DNA from: CAYXXN01 sp964469055
GTDB lineage: Bacteria; Acidobacteriota; Thermoanaerobaculia; Multivoradales; JAHEKO01
Direction: 5' to 3'
Length of the DNA stretch: 52,161 nucleotides
Assembly (NCBI GenBank): GCA_964469055.1
Contig: CAYXXN010000001.1
Coordinates: 1-52,161 of the forward strand
The notes under the pieces were generated by a model. The model was not told the DNA's origin. It searched no databases and was given only the letters and a program-made list of their open reading frames with translations. Position 1 is the first letter of the stretch. Every line of letters starts with the position of its first letter. Below are positions 16,945 through 25,220 of this stretch, piece after piece. Made by a program: the position numbers and the translations under genes.

Positions 16945-17776
16945 CGCCCAGATCGCGCAGGCGCTGGCGGGCCAGGTTCGCCTCGTCCGAACCGGGATAG
17001 GAGCGCACGACGCTGCGCAGCTGCCCGACACCCTGGTCCCGTTGGCCCAACTGCAGGTAGGAGTAGCCCTTCTTGAGCAGGGCACTCGCCATCTTGTCGC
17101 TCCGCGGATAGCGCACCACGATGCGATCGAACTCGCGGATCGCCTGATCGTAGCGGCCCTGGCTGTAGAGGCTCTCGCCGACCCAGTAGGCGGCGTTGTC
17201 GGAGAGCTCGGTATCGGCGTAGGAGTCGAGATACTGCCGGAAGCCCATGATCGCGAGGTCGTAGCTGCCGCGCAGGTAGTCGTTGTACGCCGCCTGATAG
17301 AGCTTCTGCGGATCCGAGGGCGGGGGCAGAGCGCCGGGCGGCCCGCTCTCCGCCGCGCCGCCCCGGGTGTCCCGCAGCTGCTGATTGGTGGTCGCGATCT
17401 GTTGGGAGAGGTCGTTGAGCCGGAAATCCGTATCGGCGAGGTTCGACTGCAGCTCGTCGATCTGCGTCGAAAGCTGCTCCAAGGCGACCTGCATGTCAGC
17501 GGCCGAACGCCGGAAGGCGTCGGTCTGCGCGCCGATCTGGCTGCCGAGCTGAGAGACTTCCTCCTTGCTCGAGACCTGCTGCTGCAGGTAGAGCACTTGG
17601 CGTTGGATCTCCGTGAGCTGACGATGCAGCTCGTCGATGTCCGAGCTGCTCACACAGCCGATCAGCGGCAGGCTGACCAGCCATACCCACCCCGTGCCTG
17701 GCGCGAGCCCGCCGGCCCGAGCCCTCAGGAGCGGCCGGTGATCAGGAACGTCGCCCGCCGGTTGAGCCGCCAGCAC
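16931..17776 (-). CDS. cpoB: Tol-Pal system protein CpoB/YbgF
   Basis: Envelope protein that works with TolA and coordinates constriction with cell-wall synthesis. After a lipobox LPLIGC comes a coiled coil (DELHRQLTEIQRQVLYLQQQ and following), then a C-terminal TPR block: LYQAAYNDYLRGSYDLAIMG, AYWVGESLYSQGRYDQAIRE and KKGYSYLQLGQRDQGVGQL. Last gene of the tol run, directly after pal. The start is uncertain. GTG 17776 is used (overlaps pal by 52 bases). A CTG at 17728 overlaps the pal stop by four bases and gives a more normal lipoprotein signal peptide. Confidence 0.88.
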   Translation of the reverse strand: MLAAQPAGDVPDHRPLLRARAGGLAPGTGWVWLVSLPLIGCVSSSDIDELHRQLTEIQRQVLYLQQQVSSKEEVSQLGSQIGAQTDAFRRSAADMQVALEQLSTQIDELQSNLADTDFRLNDLSQQIATTNQQLRDTRGGAAESGPPGALPPPSDPQKLYQAAYNDYLRGSYDLAIMGFRQYLDSYADTELSDNAAYWVGESLYSQGRYDQAIREFDRIVVRYPRSDKMASALLKKGYSYLQLGQRDQGVGQLRSVVRSYPGSDEANLARQRLRDLGVDAG

Positions 17777-18279
17777 GCTTCCTCGGAGTCGGTGCACTGC
17801 GGTCGCTCCTCGCCGTAGCTGATCGTCGACATGCGAGTGTCGTCGACCCCGAGCGAGCCCAGGTAGTTGCGGGCCGTGGCCGCGCGCCGATCGCCGAGCG
17901 CCAGGTTGTACTCGTTGGTGCCGCGCTCGTCGCAGTGACCCTCGATGGTGAAGATGAAGTCGGAGTGTTCGGCCATGAACTCGGCGTTGCGCGCCAGACG
18001 CTCGCGCGCTTCGGGCAGGAGCTCGTACTTGTTGTAGTCGAAGTAGACGTCGCCGAGCAGACCCTGCTCGCTCGCGTACCGGTTGATCGAGTCGAGTTCC
18101 TGGTCCCAGATCGGCGTTTCGTCGAGCGTCAAGTCCGACGCATCCTCGACGCTCTCCACGGTGGGCACCATGACCTCCTCGGGCGCCGGTGTCGTCGGCT
18201 TCTTCTTCCCGCCGCAACCCACGCCGCCGAGGCTCAGGGCGATGATCAGCCCGACGACCAACATCCGCATGCGATTCAT
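17725..18279 (-). CDS. pal: peptidoglycan-associated lipoprotein Pal
   Basis: Outer-membrane lipoprotein with an OmpA-like peptidoglycan-binding domain; 184 residues. The signal ends GGVGC (Cys22). A Pro/Glu-rich linker follows, then VYFDYNKYELLPEARERL and GHCDERGTNEYNLALGDRR, the diaminopimelate-binding motif, then SYGEERPQC. Two extra cysteines (in PQC and EEAC) near the C-terminus could form a disulfide. It has its own promoter after tolB. Confidence 0.95.
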   Translation of the reverse strand: MNRMRMLVVGLIIALSLGGVGCGGKKKPTTPAPEEVMVPTVESVEDASDLTLDETPIWDQELDSINRYASEQGLLGDVYFDYNKYELLPEARERLARNAEFMAEHSDFIFTIEGHCDERGTNEYNLALGDRRAATARNYLGSLGVDDTRMSTISYGEERPQCTDSEEACWRLNRRATFLITGRS

Positions 18280-18336
18280 TCCACGACTCCTTCGGGGTCC
18301 GATGTTTCCTGCACTGGGCTTCGCTCTTCAGGGCGA

Positions 18337-18365
18337 AATGTAGCAGAGGGGCAAGGGGCGAGCAA
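18337..18365 (-). promoter_or_regulatory. promoter of pal
   Basis: Minus strand: TTGCTC (18365-18360), 17 bases, TACATT (18342-18337). It lies in the 110-base gap between the tolB stop and the pal ATG. It suggests that pal-cpoB can be transcribed without the upstream tol genes. Confidence 0.5.
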
Positions 18366-18389
18366 CCTGCGTGCCGGCCACGCAGCCGC

Positions 18390-19766
18390 TCAACGGGGCG
18401 GGAAGCCCGACCAGGACGGCCCCCAGTTGTTGCCGTCGCTGGTGAGCTGGCGCAGGTGGCCGCCGTCGACGTCCATGGCGAAGACCTGGGTGCGGCCCGC
18501 GCCGCTCCCCAGGGTGCGAGCGAAAGCGATGCGCTGGCCATCCGGCGAGAAGCTCGGCGACTCGTTGCTCGCCGGCCCGCTGGTCAGCCGAGTCGCCTCG
18601 AGAGTCACCAGATCGGCCAGGAGGATGTCGAAGCGGTTGCTCCCGGTGCGGCTCGCGTAGGCCAGCCGGGTCCCGTCTGGGTTCCACTCGGCGCCGTCGT
18701 TGTACTCACCCTGCAAGCTGATCCGCCGTACGTTGGCGCCCTCGACGTCCATGGTGTAGAGCTGCGGCTCGCCGCTGCGCGAGGAGGTGAATGCGATCTC
18801 GCGCCCGCCGGGGCTCCACGCCGGGTTGGCGTCGATGCCGTTCGCGTGCGTGAGCTGCCGCAGTCCCGAGCCGTCACGGTTGCAGACGAAGATCTCCGAG
18901 TTGCCGTCGCCCAGGGAGCGCGTGAAGGCGATACGAGCGCCATCGGGCGAGAACGTCGGGTTGGCGTTCAGCGACCCGTCGGTGACCACCGCTCGCTTGC
19001 TGCCCCCCGGGAGCACGACGAGATAGAGGCCCGGCCGTCCCGAGAAGTAGGAGGTGTAGGCGACGGCATCGTTCGATGGACTGAAGCTGGGGGAAAGAGA
19101 GATCGTCTTGTGGGCGGTGACCGGGCGCTGGTTGTGCCCGTCGTAGTCCATCAGGAAGATCTCCTTGAACTCGTTGGGCCGGGAGCCGCTGCGGTCCGAG
19201 ACGAAGGCGAGCGCGGTCGAGCTGATGCCCCGGCGGCCGGCGAAGTACTGGACGATCTCGTCGGCGAAGGTGTGCGCGACGCGGCGGGCCGCCGTCGCCT
19301 CGCCGCGGTAGCGTTTGCCGAGGATCGGCTCGCCGCTCTTCAGGTCGTAGAGCCGACCCTCGAGCACCAGGTTGCCCTCCTCGGTCGCGAAGGCGACCTC
19401 GAGGAGGACCTGGCTGCCGAGCGAGCGGTGCAGCTCGAAGTCGCGGGCCGGGTCGCCGGTCAAGACGAGGACCGCGAGCTCGTCCGGTCCCACGAGGCGG
19501 AAGATGCGGCTCGCCTCGAGGTCGTCGCGCAACGTAGCGTCTGCCTCGCGGGCCGCTGCCAAGAGCGTGCCGGCGGCGTTCGTATCGGGTGCGGGGTAGG
19601 AAAGCACCACCAGGGAGCGCGCCTCGCCGGTGATCTTGATGGTGATCTCGGAACCAGGAACGGTGTCCGCCGGCTGCGGCAGCTCTTGACCGGCGACCCA
19701 GCCGACGCACGGGGCGAGGGCAGCAAAGACTGCGAGCAAGGGTCGCAGGACCACGGTGAGCGACAT
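18390..19766 (-). CDS. tolB: Tol-Pal system beta-propeller protein TolB
   Basis: Periplasmic partner of Pal. 458 residues with a Sec signal (LLAVFAALAPCVGWVAGQE). The N-terminal domain contains VVLSYPAP and a region of DDLEASRIFRLVGPDEL type. The C-terminal propeller shows repeated blades: NANPTFSPDGARIAFTRS, DANPAWSPGGREIAFTSS, NDGAEWNPDGTRLAYASR and NESPSFSPDGQRIAFART. ATG 19766 is chosen over an in-frame ATG ten codons earlier because GGGAG lies eight bases before it and the upstream gene ends 13 bases away. Confidence 0.95.
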   Translation of the reverse strand: MSLTVVLRPLLAVFAALAPCVGWVAGQELPQPADTVPGSEITIKITGEARSLVVLSYPAPDTNAAGTLLAAAREADATLRDDLEASRIFRLVGPDELAVLVLTGDPARDFELHRSLGSQVLLEVAFATEEGNLVLEGRLYDLKSGEPILGKRYRGEATAARRVAHTFADEIVQYFAGRRGISSTALAFVSDRSGSRPNEFKEIFLMDYDGHNQRPVTAHKTISLSPSFSPSNDAVAYTSYFSGRPGLYLVVLPGGSKRAVVTDGSLNANPTFSPDGARIAFTRSLGDGNSEIFVCNRDGSGLRQLTHANGIDANPAWSPGGREIAFTSSRSGEPQLYTMDVEGANVRRISLQGEYNDGAEWNPDGTRLAYASRTGSNRFDILLADLVTLEATRLTSGPASNESPSFSPDGQRIAFARTLGSGAGRTQVFAMDVDGGHLRQLTSDGNNWGPSWSGFPPR

Positions 19767-19779
19767 CTTGGCAACTCCC

Positions 19780-20499
19780 TCAATTGAAGATGACATTCAC
19801 CCCCACCCAGTCCTCTTTGTAGGTTTGAGGCAAGCGAGGAAACGGTGCGGCCTGCTGCACGGCACGCAGCGCCGCGAGATCGAAGCTGCTGAATCCCGAG
19901 GACTGAGCGACTCGCGGCTCGCTGATCGAGCCATCGCGGCGGATGCGGAAGCCGATGACCGCTTGCACCTCGCCGCCGATCGGCGGCCGGGTCCAGAACG
20001 AGCTGATCATCGCCGCCAACTGATCCACGTAATAGGTGTAACGGAAGTTCGGGTCCTCGATGCCGACGCCGCTGGCCCCGAACGTGGCCGTCCCCGTCGA
20101 GCTGCCGGTGGGGGAGCCTTGGCGGCGCAGGAGTTCCGAAGCGGAGGGCGGCGTCGCGGCCCGTGGTTGCGGCGGCGTCGAGTCGGGAGTGGGAAGGGTG
20201 AGTGCAGGCTCGGGTGGGGGAGGAGCCTCCGGCTCGGGCTCGGGGGGTGCGGGCTCGGGCGGTGCCGGTTCGGGCGCCGCCCGGGGGGGTGGCTGCCGCA
20301 CGCCGAGCGTCGCCGCCGGCACGATCATCACCGGGCCGCTGAACTCCAGTGGCTCGCGAGTCTCGGCGCGGAGCAAGGGAGCCACGAAAACCCCGAGTGC
20401 CACGGCGGCATGGAGAATGAGCGACAGCCAGACGAGACGGCGGGTCTTGCCGCTGGTGCGGCGGCGATCGGCCAGGACTGTCGTGACGTCGTCGAGCAT
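19780..20499 (-). CDS. TonB/TolA C-terminal domain protein
   Basis: Periplasm-spanning energy transducer that probably fills the TolA slot of the Tol complex. 239 residues. One N-terminal membrane helix (about 23-43, LVWLSLILHAAVALGVFVAP), a Pro/Glu/Ala spacer (about 70-110), then a TonB-type C-terminal domain: AVIGFRIRRDGSISEPRV, SSGFSSFDLAALRAV and APFPRLP. It sits between tolR and tolB, where tolA is normally found, but the fold signature is TonB-like. Confidence 0.85.
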   Translation of the reverse strand: MLDDVTTVLADRRRTSGKTRRLVWLSLILHAAVALGVFVAPLLRAETREPLEFSGPVMIVPAATLGVRQPPPRAAPEPAPPEPAPPEPEPEAPPPPEPALTLPTPDSTPPQPRAATPPSASELLRRQGSPTGSSTGTATFGASGVGIEDPNFRYTYYVDQLAAMISSFWTRPPIGGEVQAVIGFRIRRDGSISEPRVAQSSGFSSFDLAALRAVQQAAPFPRLPQTYKEDWVGVNVIFN

Positions 20500-20505
20500 C
20501 GCCCG

Positions 20506-20931
20506 CTAGCGCTCCGGCCGTTCGGTCACCATCCCAACCTCGCGGATCCCGCCCCGGTGCAGGAGATCGAGGACTTCGATGACCTTGCCGTACGGAAGGT
20601 CCTTGTCGCCCTTCACGAAGACAGTGCGGTCACCTCGCGCCGTCAAGATCGGACCCAGCCGCTCGACGAGGCGGCTCGGATGCACGGGCTCCTCCTGGAT
20701 GTAGATGATGCCGTCGCGGTTGATCGACAGCACCAGGGGATCATCCGTGTCGAGCTGCATCGGCTCGGCCTCGGCCTGCGGGAGGGCCACCTCGATGCCC
20801 TGGTGGAGCAGGGGAGCCGTCACCATGAAGATGATCAGCAACACCAGCATCACGTCGACGAGCGGCGTGACGTTGATGTCGGCCAGCACCGACTCGTCCT
20901 GCTCGCCGCCAAAGCCGATACCGAAGGCCAT
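20506..20931 (-). CDS. tolR: ExbD/TolR family proton-channel protein
   Basis: Inner-membrane stator subunit; 141 residues. One membrane helix follows INVTPLVDVMLVLLIIF, whose Asp26 is the conserved proton-path residue. The periplasmic part includes VFVKGDKDLPYGKVIEVLD, typical of ExbD/TolR. It lies seven bases after tolQ. TolR rather than ExbD is inferred from the tolB-pal neighbours. Confidence 0.93.
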   Translation of the reverse strand: MAFGIGFGGEQDESVLADINVTPLVDVMLVLLIIFMVTAPLLHQGIEVALPQAEAEPMQLDTDDPLVLSINRDGIIYIQEEPVHPSRLVERLGPILTARGDRTVFVKGDKDLPYGKVIEVLDLLHRGGIREVGMVTERPER

Positions 20932-20938
20932 CGTCCGC

Positions 20939-21673
20939 TCAGGTGAAGTTGCGCTCGGCCAGGTTCATGAACTCGAGCGTGAAGTCGTCGAGATCGGCGC
21001 GCACGCCCTTGAGGCGCGCGGCGTAGTAGTTGTAGCCCAAGAGGGCAGGGATCGCCGCCACCAGCCCGAGCGCGGTGTTGATCAGCGCCTCGGCGATGCC
21101 CGGGGCGACGGCCACCAGCGAGGTCGAGCCCGAGAGGCCGATGTCCTGGAAGGCCACCATGATCCCCCAGACGGTCCCGAACAGACCGATGAACGGGCTG
21201 GCGGCGGCGGTCGTGGCGAGGAAGGCCGTGCCCCGCCCCAGGCGGCCCAGCTCGGCGCCCGTGGCGCGGCGCAGCGTGCGCTCGAGGGAGACGAGCGACT
21301 TCATGCGATAGCTCGCTGCCGGCGCCTTCTCCTCGGGGCGCCGGCCCGCCTTGACCTGGCTGTCGATCTCGGCGTAACCGGCCTCGAAGAGCCCCACCAG
21401 CGGCGAGGCCTGCAGGCGCTTGGCCTCCTGCGCGACCTCGCTGAAGCGCTGGCTGTTGCGGAAGCGCTCGAGGAAGGTGGAAGTGTGCGCCTGGGCGCGC
21501 TGGAGCTGCAGGTACTTCCCCAGCATGATGCTCCAGGATCCGACGGACAGCCCGAGCAGGACGAGGGCCACGGTCCAGGCCATCGGCCCGGCTTGGAAGA
21601 AGACCTCGAGCAGCCCGGGGCGACCGGCGGGACTACTGGCTTGAGCGAGGAGAGTGAGGGGAGGCCAACCCAT
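20939..21673 (-). CDS. tolQ: ExbB/TolQ family proton-channel protein
   Basis: Inner-membrane motor subunit; 244 residues from ATG 21673. Three membrane segments: AWTVALVLLGLSVGSWSIM, a second around FLATTAAASPFIGLFGTVWG, a third in ALINTALGLVAAIPALLGYN. The last two carry the family motifs. Two in-frame starts further upstream (21706, 21727) would precede the predicted promoter -10, so ATG 21673 is preferred. First gene of the tol run. Confidence 0.93.
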   Translation of the reverse strand: MGWPPLTLLAQASSPAGRPGLLEVFFQAGPMAWTVALVLLGLSVGSWSIMLGKYLQLQRAQAHTSTFLERFRNSQRFSEVAQEAKRLQASPLVGLFEAGYAEIDSQVKAGRRPEEKAPAASYRMKSLVSLERTLRRATGAELGRLGRGTAFLATTAAASPFIGLFGTVWGIMVAFQDIGLSGSTSLVAVAPGIAEALINTALGLVAAIPALLGYNYYAARLKGVRADLDDFTLEFMNLAERNFT

Positions 21674-21696
21674 GAGGAGTCGTCGGCGACGGCGCG

Positions 21697-21726
21697 AAAG
21701 TAGCATGCTCGACGCGCGGGCGTCCA
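21697..21726 (-). promoter_or_regulatory. possible promoter of the tol operon
   Basis: Minus strand: TGGACG (21726-21721), 18 bases, TACTTT (21702-21697), 23 bases before the tolQ ATG. It is back to back with the etf promoter that begins six bases away. Confidence 0.4.
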
Positions 21727-21731
21727 CGTGC

Positions 21732-21761
21732 TTGACCGTGCCGAAGGTCGCCGATTAGGGT
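21732..21761 (+). promoter_or_regulatory. promoter of etfB-etfA
   Basis: TTGACC (21732-21737), an 18-base spacer, TAGGGT (21756-21761). The ATG of etfB follows 22 bases later after a GAGGAG ribosome-binding site. Confidence 0.6.
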
Positions 21762-21783
21762 AACGGCGGTCGAGGAGTGAGGC

Positions 21784-22575
21784 ATGAGGGTCGCCGTGTG
21801 CATCAAGCAGGTCCCGGACGCGGAGGCGCGGCTGCGCGTCGCCCGCGACGGTCGCTGGATCGAAGAGGAGGACCTCCCCTTCGTCATCAACGAGAGCGAC
21901 GAGTACGCCCTCGAAGAGGCTCTCCGCATCGCCGAGCGGACGGACGGCGAAGTCGTCGTCTTCTCGTTGGGTCCGGAGCGGGTGCGCGAAGCGCTCCGCA
22001 AGGCCCTGGCCCTGGGGGCGGCGCGGGCGGTGCACCTCTCCGACCCCGCTTTCCACGGCGGGGACGCGCTGGCCTGCGGTCGTGCTCTGGCCGCGGCCCT
22101 GGCCCGAGAGGCCTTCGACCTCGTGCTCACCGGCTCGCAGTCCGACGATGTCGGCTACGGCGCCACGGGCTCGGTGATCGCCGGCCACCTGGGCTGGCCC
22201 CACGCCTGGCTGGTGATGGGCGTCGAGATCGAGGAGGGCGGCACCGTCAAGGTAAAGCGCGAGATGGAAAGCGGCCTGAACGAGATCTTTCGCCTCCGCC
22301 TGCCGGCCCTGCTCGAGATCCAGGCCGGGCTCAACCATCCCCGCTACGCCTCGCTCAAGGGGATCATGGCGGCGAAGAAGAAGGAGATCGCGTCCCTGAC
22401 GGCCGCCGACCTCGGTCTCTCCGCCGCCGAGGTCGGCGAGGTGGGCTCGAGCATCGAGATCCTCGGCGTGGCCTTTCCCGAGAGCTCGGGCGGGGCGCAG
22501 ATCCTCGCTGGCGACCCGGCGACGGCCGCCAAGGCCCTGGTGGAGAAGCTGCAGAAGGAAGCGCGGGTGCTCTGA
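21784..22575 (+). CDS. etfB: electron transfer flavoprotein beta subunit
   Basis: Beta subunit of the FAD/AMP heterodimer that carries electrons from acyl-CoA and other dehydrogenases. 263 residues. VAVCIKQVPDAEARLRV at the N-terminus, VINESDEYALEEALRI, LTGSQSDDVGYGATGSVIAG and REMESGLNEIFRLRLPALLE are all family motifs. LKGIMAAKKKEI is the recognition-loop end. It abuts etfA with a one-base overlap. Confidence 0.96.
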   Translation: MRVAVCIKQVPDAEARLRVARDGRWIEEEDLPFVINESDEYALEEALRIAERTDGEVVVFSLGPERVREALRKALALGAARAVHLSDPAFHGGDALACGRALAAALAREAFDLVLTGSQSDDVGYGATGSVIAGHLGWPHAWLVMGVEIEEGGTVKVKREMESGLNEIFRLRLPALLEIQAGLNHPRYASLKGIMAAKKKEIASLTAADLGLSAAEVGEVGSSIEILGVAFPESSGGAQILAGDPATAAKALVEKLQKEARVL

Positions 22576-23558
22576 TGGCCAAGGTCTGGGTCGTCGTCCA
22601 GCAGCGCGACGGCAAACTGCACCGGATGTCGCGAGAGGCGCTCGGCGCCGGCGTCGCCCTGGCCGCCGCCACCGGCGGCAGGGCCGAGGCCGTGGTGCTC
22701 GGCCACGGGGTCCACGAGTTGGCCCGGGAGGTCGCCCACGGTGGACCCGCCGCGGTCCACGTCGCCGATCATCCCGCCCTCGCGGCCTACACTCCGGGCG
22801 CCTACGTCGGCGCGCTGCGCCAGGCACTCGCCGCGCACGCGCCGGAGGTCGTGGTCTTTCCCCACACCTACCAGACCGTGGACTACGTCGCGCGGCTCGC
22901 CCAGGCGGTGGACGGCGCGCTAGTGCCCGAGGTCATCGGCTTTGCCGCGAACGAGCACGGTCTGACGTGGCGCCGGCCGATCCTGGGCGGCAAGCTGCAA
23001 GCGACGGTCCGCAGCAAGGGCCCGTACCCGGTGCTGGTCTCCGTGCAGTCGGGTGCGTTCGCCGCCGTCGAGAGCACGGGCGCCGCGGCGATCGTGCTCC
23101 AGCTCGCCCTCGACCCGGCGCAACTGGTGGCGGATCGCGAGATCCTCGGCGTCGAGGAGGTGGCGGGCGAGCAGGTCGACCTCTCGGCGGCATCGATCAT
23201 CGTCGCGGTCGGCCGCGGCATCGGTGACAAGGACAAGTTGGGCATCGTCGAGCAGCTGGCGGCGGCGCTGGGGGCGGAGATCGGCGCCAGCCGGCCGGTG
23301 ATCGACAACGGTTGGTTGCCGCGCGATCGCCAGATCGGCTCGAGCGGTCAGACGGTGGCACCCAAGCTCTATCTCGCCCTGGGGATCTCGGGCGCCATCC
23401 AGCACCTGGTGGGCATGAAGGGGGCCCAAGTCGTGGTGGCGATCAACAAGGACCCCGAGGCCCCGATCTTCTCCGTCGCCCAGTACGGCATCGTCGGCGA
23501 TCTCCACGAGGTGGTCCCGGCGCTGACCGCGGCGCTGCGTGAGGCTCGCCGCGGCTGA
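22575..23558 (+). CDS. etfA: electron transfer flavoprotein alpha subunit
   Basis: FAD-binding partner of EtfB; 327 residues. The C-terminal FAD domain is complete: [40 protein letters not shown], then [20 protein letters not shown] and [20 protein letters not shown]. The start is ATG 22575 sharing one base with the etfB stop (TGATG). No acyl-CoA dehydrogenase or ETF dehydrogenase lies nearby, so the electron donor is not given by context. Confidence 0.96.
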   Translation: MAKVWVVVQQRDGKLHRMSREALGAGVALAAATGGRAEAVVLGHGVHELAREVAHGGPAAVHVADHPALAAYTPGAYVGALRQALAAHAPEVVVFPHTYQTVDYVARLAQAVDGALVPEVIGFAANEHGLTWRRPILGGKLQATVRSKGPYPVLVSVQSGAFAAVESTGAAAIVLQLALDPAQLVADREILGVEEVAGEQVDLSAASIIVAVGRGIGDKDKLGIVEQLAAALGAEIGASRPVIDNGWLPRDRQIGSSGQTVAPKLYLALGISGAIQHLVGMKGAQVVVAINKDPEAPIFSVAQYGIVGDLHEVVPALTAALREARRG

Positions 23559-23573
23559 AGCGCTCCCTGGAGG

Positions 23574-24350
23574 TCAGCTCGTCGCCGCGCTCCGCCGCCG
23601 TGCGATCTCGTAGAGGGCGACGGCGGCGGCGACGGTGACGTTGAGCGACTCGACGGGTGGCCGCACGGGGATGGTGACGACCAGCCGGCAGCGACGCGCG
23701 AGGTCGGGCGAGAGCCCCGGGCCCTCGGCGCCGACGGCCAGCACCAGGCGCCCGGAGAGCGGGGCGTCCCAGACGGAGAGGCCCCCCCGCGGCGCCAGGG
23801 CGACCCAAAGCGCTTCCCCCAAGTGCCGAGACAGATCGTCGGAAGTCACCTCGACCGCCACCGGTAGGCGCAGCAAGCTGCCGGCGGCGGCGCGCTGAGC
23901 CCGGGGATGGTTGGGGCTCGCCGAGCCGCTCGCCAGCGCCAGCCCATGGACTCCCGCGGCCTCCGCGACGCGGGCGAGCGCGCCAAGGTTCCCGGGGTCT
24001 TGGATGCCCTCGACGTAGAGGAAACAGTCGCCGTCGGCCGGCAGTCCGGTGGCGCCGCCGCGCGGCAGGCGCGCCACCGCGATCGTGCCGCGGGGAGAGT
24101 CGGCGTCGGCGACCGTCGCCAGCAGCCGGGGGGCGATGAGCTCCGGCGGTCGGGGAAGAGCCGCCGCCAGGCTCTGTCCCTCGGCTCCCCCCAGGAAATC
24201 TGGCGTCATCAGCACCCGCTCGAGCACCACACCCGCGGCGAGGGCCTCGGCCAGCAGGTGAGGCCCCTCGAGCAGGCAGAGATCGCCGTCGCGGTGCCGA
24301 CGCAGCCGCCGTAGCTCGCGCAGGGCCGGGTGCCGGGGGCTCGCGATCAC
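23574..24350 (-). CDS. SpoU/TrmH-type RNA 2'-O-methyltransferase
   Basis: Knotted (SPOUT) methyltransferase for rRNA or tRNA, 258 residues. Motif 1 is [20 protein letters not shown], motif 2 [13 protein letters not shown], motif 3 [20 protein letters not shown], all canonical. The N-terminal part resembles the substrate-binding domain of RlmB/TsnR-like proteins. The target nucleotide cannot be assigned. GTG start; TATCAT at 24363-24358 on the minus strand could be its -10. Converges with etfA, leaving 15 bases between stops. Confidence 0.92.
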   Translation of the reverse strand: MIASPRHPALRELRRLRRHRDGDLCLLEGPHLLAEALAAGVVLERVLMTPDFLGGAEGQSLAAALPRPPELIAPRLLATVADADSPRGTIAVARLPRGGATGLPADGDCFLYVEGIQDPGNLGALARVAEAAGVHGLALASGSASPNHPRAQRAAAGSLLRLPVAVEVTSDDLSRHLGEALWVALAPRGGLSVWDAPLSGRLVLAVGAEGPGLSPDLARRCRLVVTIPVRPPVESLNVTVAAAVALYEIARRRSAATS

Positions 24351-24373
24351 AGCGTCGATGATAGCCAGCCGCG

Positions 24374-24402
24374 TTGACGCCTGCCGGGGGCGGCGGTATC
24401 GT
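24374..24402 (+). promoter_or_regulatory. promoter of the DUF84-like gene
   Basis: TTGACG (24374-24379), 17 bases, TATCGT (24397-24402). It points at the gene starting at 24467 and rules out the longer reading-frame start at 24374, which would lie in the -35. Confidence 0.5.
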
Positions 24403-24466
24403 TCCCGCGGTCCGCTCGAACCCGTTCCACGACCGCCGACACCCTAGGTCGATCGCTCGCTCGTTG

Positions 24467-25111
24467 ATGTCCGCGGAGGATCTCCCGGAGTCGCAGCCCC
24501 CGAGCCCGGAGCGCCGGGCGGCGGGAGGCGGCTCCGCCCTCCTGCGCCGCCTCGACGATGGCATCGCGGTGGCCGTGCTCGACTCGCTGCCCCCCGAGTT
24601 GCTCGGCGTCCGGGACGCCTTCCTGCGCTACTTCCGCCAGCACCGCCGGGTGCCGATCGCGCTCGTGCCCCAACCCGTCGAGCCGGAGCGCCTGGGGCTC
24701 GCGCTCTCCGACGAGGAAGCCATCGCGCGAGCCCGGCGCCAGGTGCGTGCCATGCAGGAGCGCTTGGGGGAGGCCTACCACTTCTTCGTGGCTGTCGAAG
24801 GCGGGCTCGACCGCGTAGCCCTCGACGACGACGAGCGGTTCTTCGTCCGTAGCTGGACCGTGATCGCGGGTCTCGATAGAGAAGCCTGGGGCGCCAACGG
24901 CTCGCTCGAGATCCCGGCTCGGGCCCTGGCGGACCTGGGCGGGGAGCGCCACGCGCCGTGGGGAACGCGGCGCAGCGGGGGGCTGATCAGCTCGCTCACC
25001 GGCGGCGCCGAGACGCGTCGCGCCGCCGTCGCCGAGTCGACCTTCCACGCCTTGTGCTCGTTGTTTTACGGCCTGTTCGACAGTCACCCCTGGGGCGCGC
25101 GCGGCGCTTGA
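24467..25111 (+). CDS. DUF84-like protein (inosine/xanthosine triphosphatase fold)
   Basis: 214 residues. The order of motifs follows YjjX-type non-canonical purine NTPases: [20 protein letters not shown] (compare the SEETRAGARNRVANARRLL type), [14 protein letters not shown] (WVAIEAGID type), [18 protein letters not shown], and a C-terminal [20 protein letters not shown] then [10 protein letters not shown]. The N-terminal nucleotide-binding strand is degenerate: [18 protein letters not shown] replaces the usual TxNxxK. Catalysis is therefore doubtful. Family placement is by motif memory, not by a search. Confidence 0.6.
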   Translation: MSAEDLPESQPPSPERRAAGGGSALLRRLDDGIAVAVLDSLPPELLGVRDAFLRYFRQHRRVPIALVPQPVEPERLGLALSDEEAIARARRQVRAMQERLGEAYHFFVAVEGGLDRVALDDDERFFVRSWTVIAGLDREAWGANGSLEIPARALADLGGERHAPWGTRRSGGLISSLTGGAETRRAAVAESTFHALCSLFYGLFDSHPWGARGA

Positions 25112-25128
25112 GGCCCGGCGGCGCGCGG

Positions 25129-25157
25129 TTGCCTCGAGGGGCGCCCTCTGCTACCAT
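25129..25157 (+). promoter_or_regulatory. promoter of metK
   Basis: TTGCCT (25129-25134), 17 bases, TACCAT (25152-25157); the metK ATG is 64 bases downstream. I see no SAM-I, SAM-II or SAM-IV riboswitch elements in the leader. Confidence 0.5.
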
Positions 25158-25220
25158 GCGCCGTCTCTCGGGCCCACACGCCCACCGGCCCCCGCGGCAA
25201 ACAGATCGACGGAGAGCGAG

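Noticed and set aside
25112..25220. Possible SAM riboswitch before metK
   Set aside because: The leader is about 60 bases after the predicted start site and shows none of the SAM-I, SAM-II or SAM-IV helices or conserved loops.
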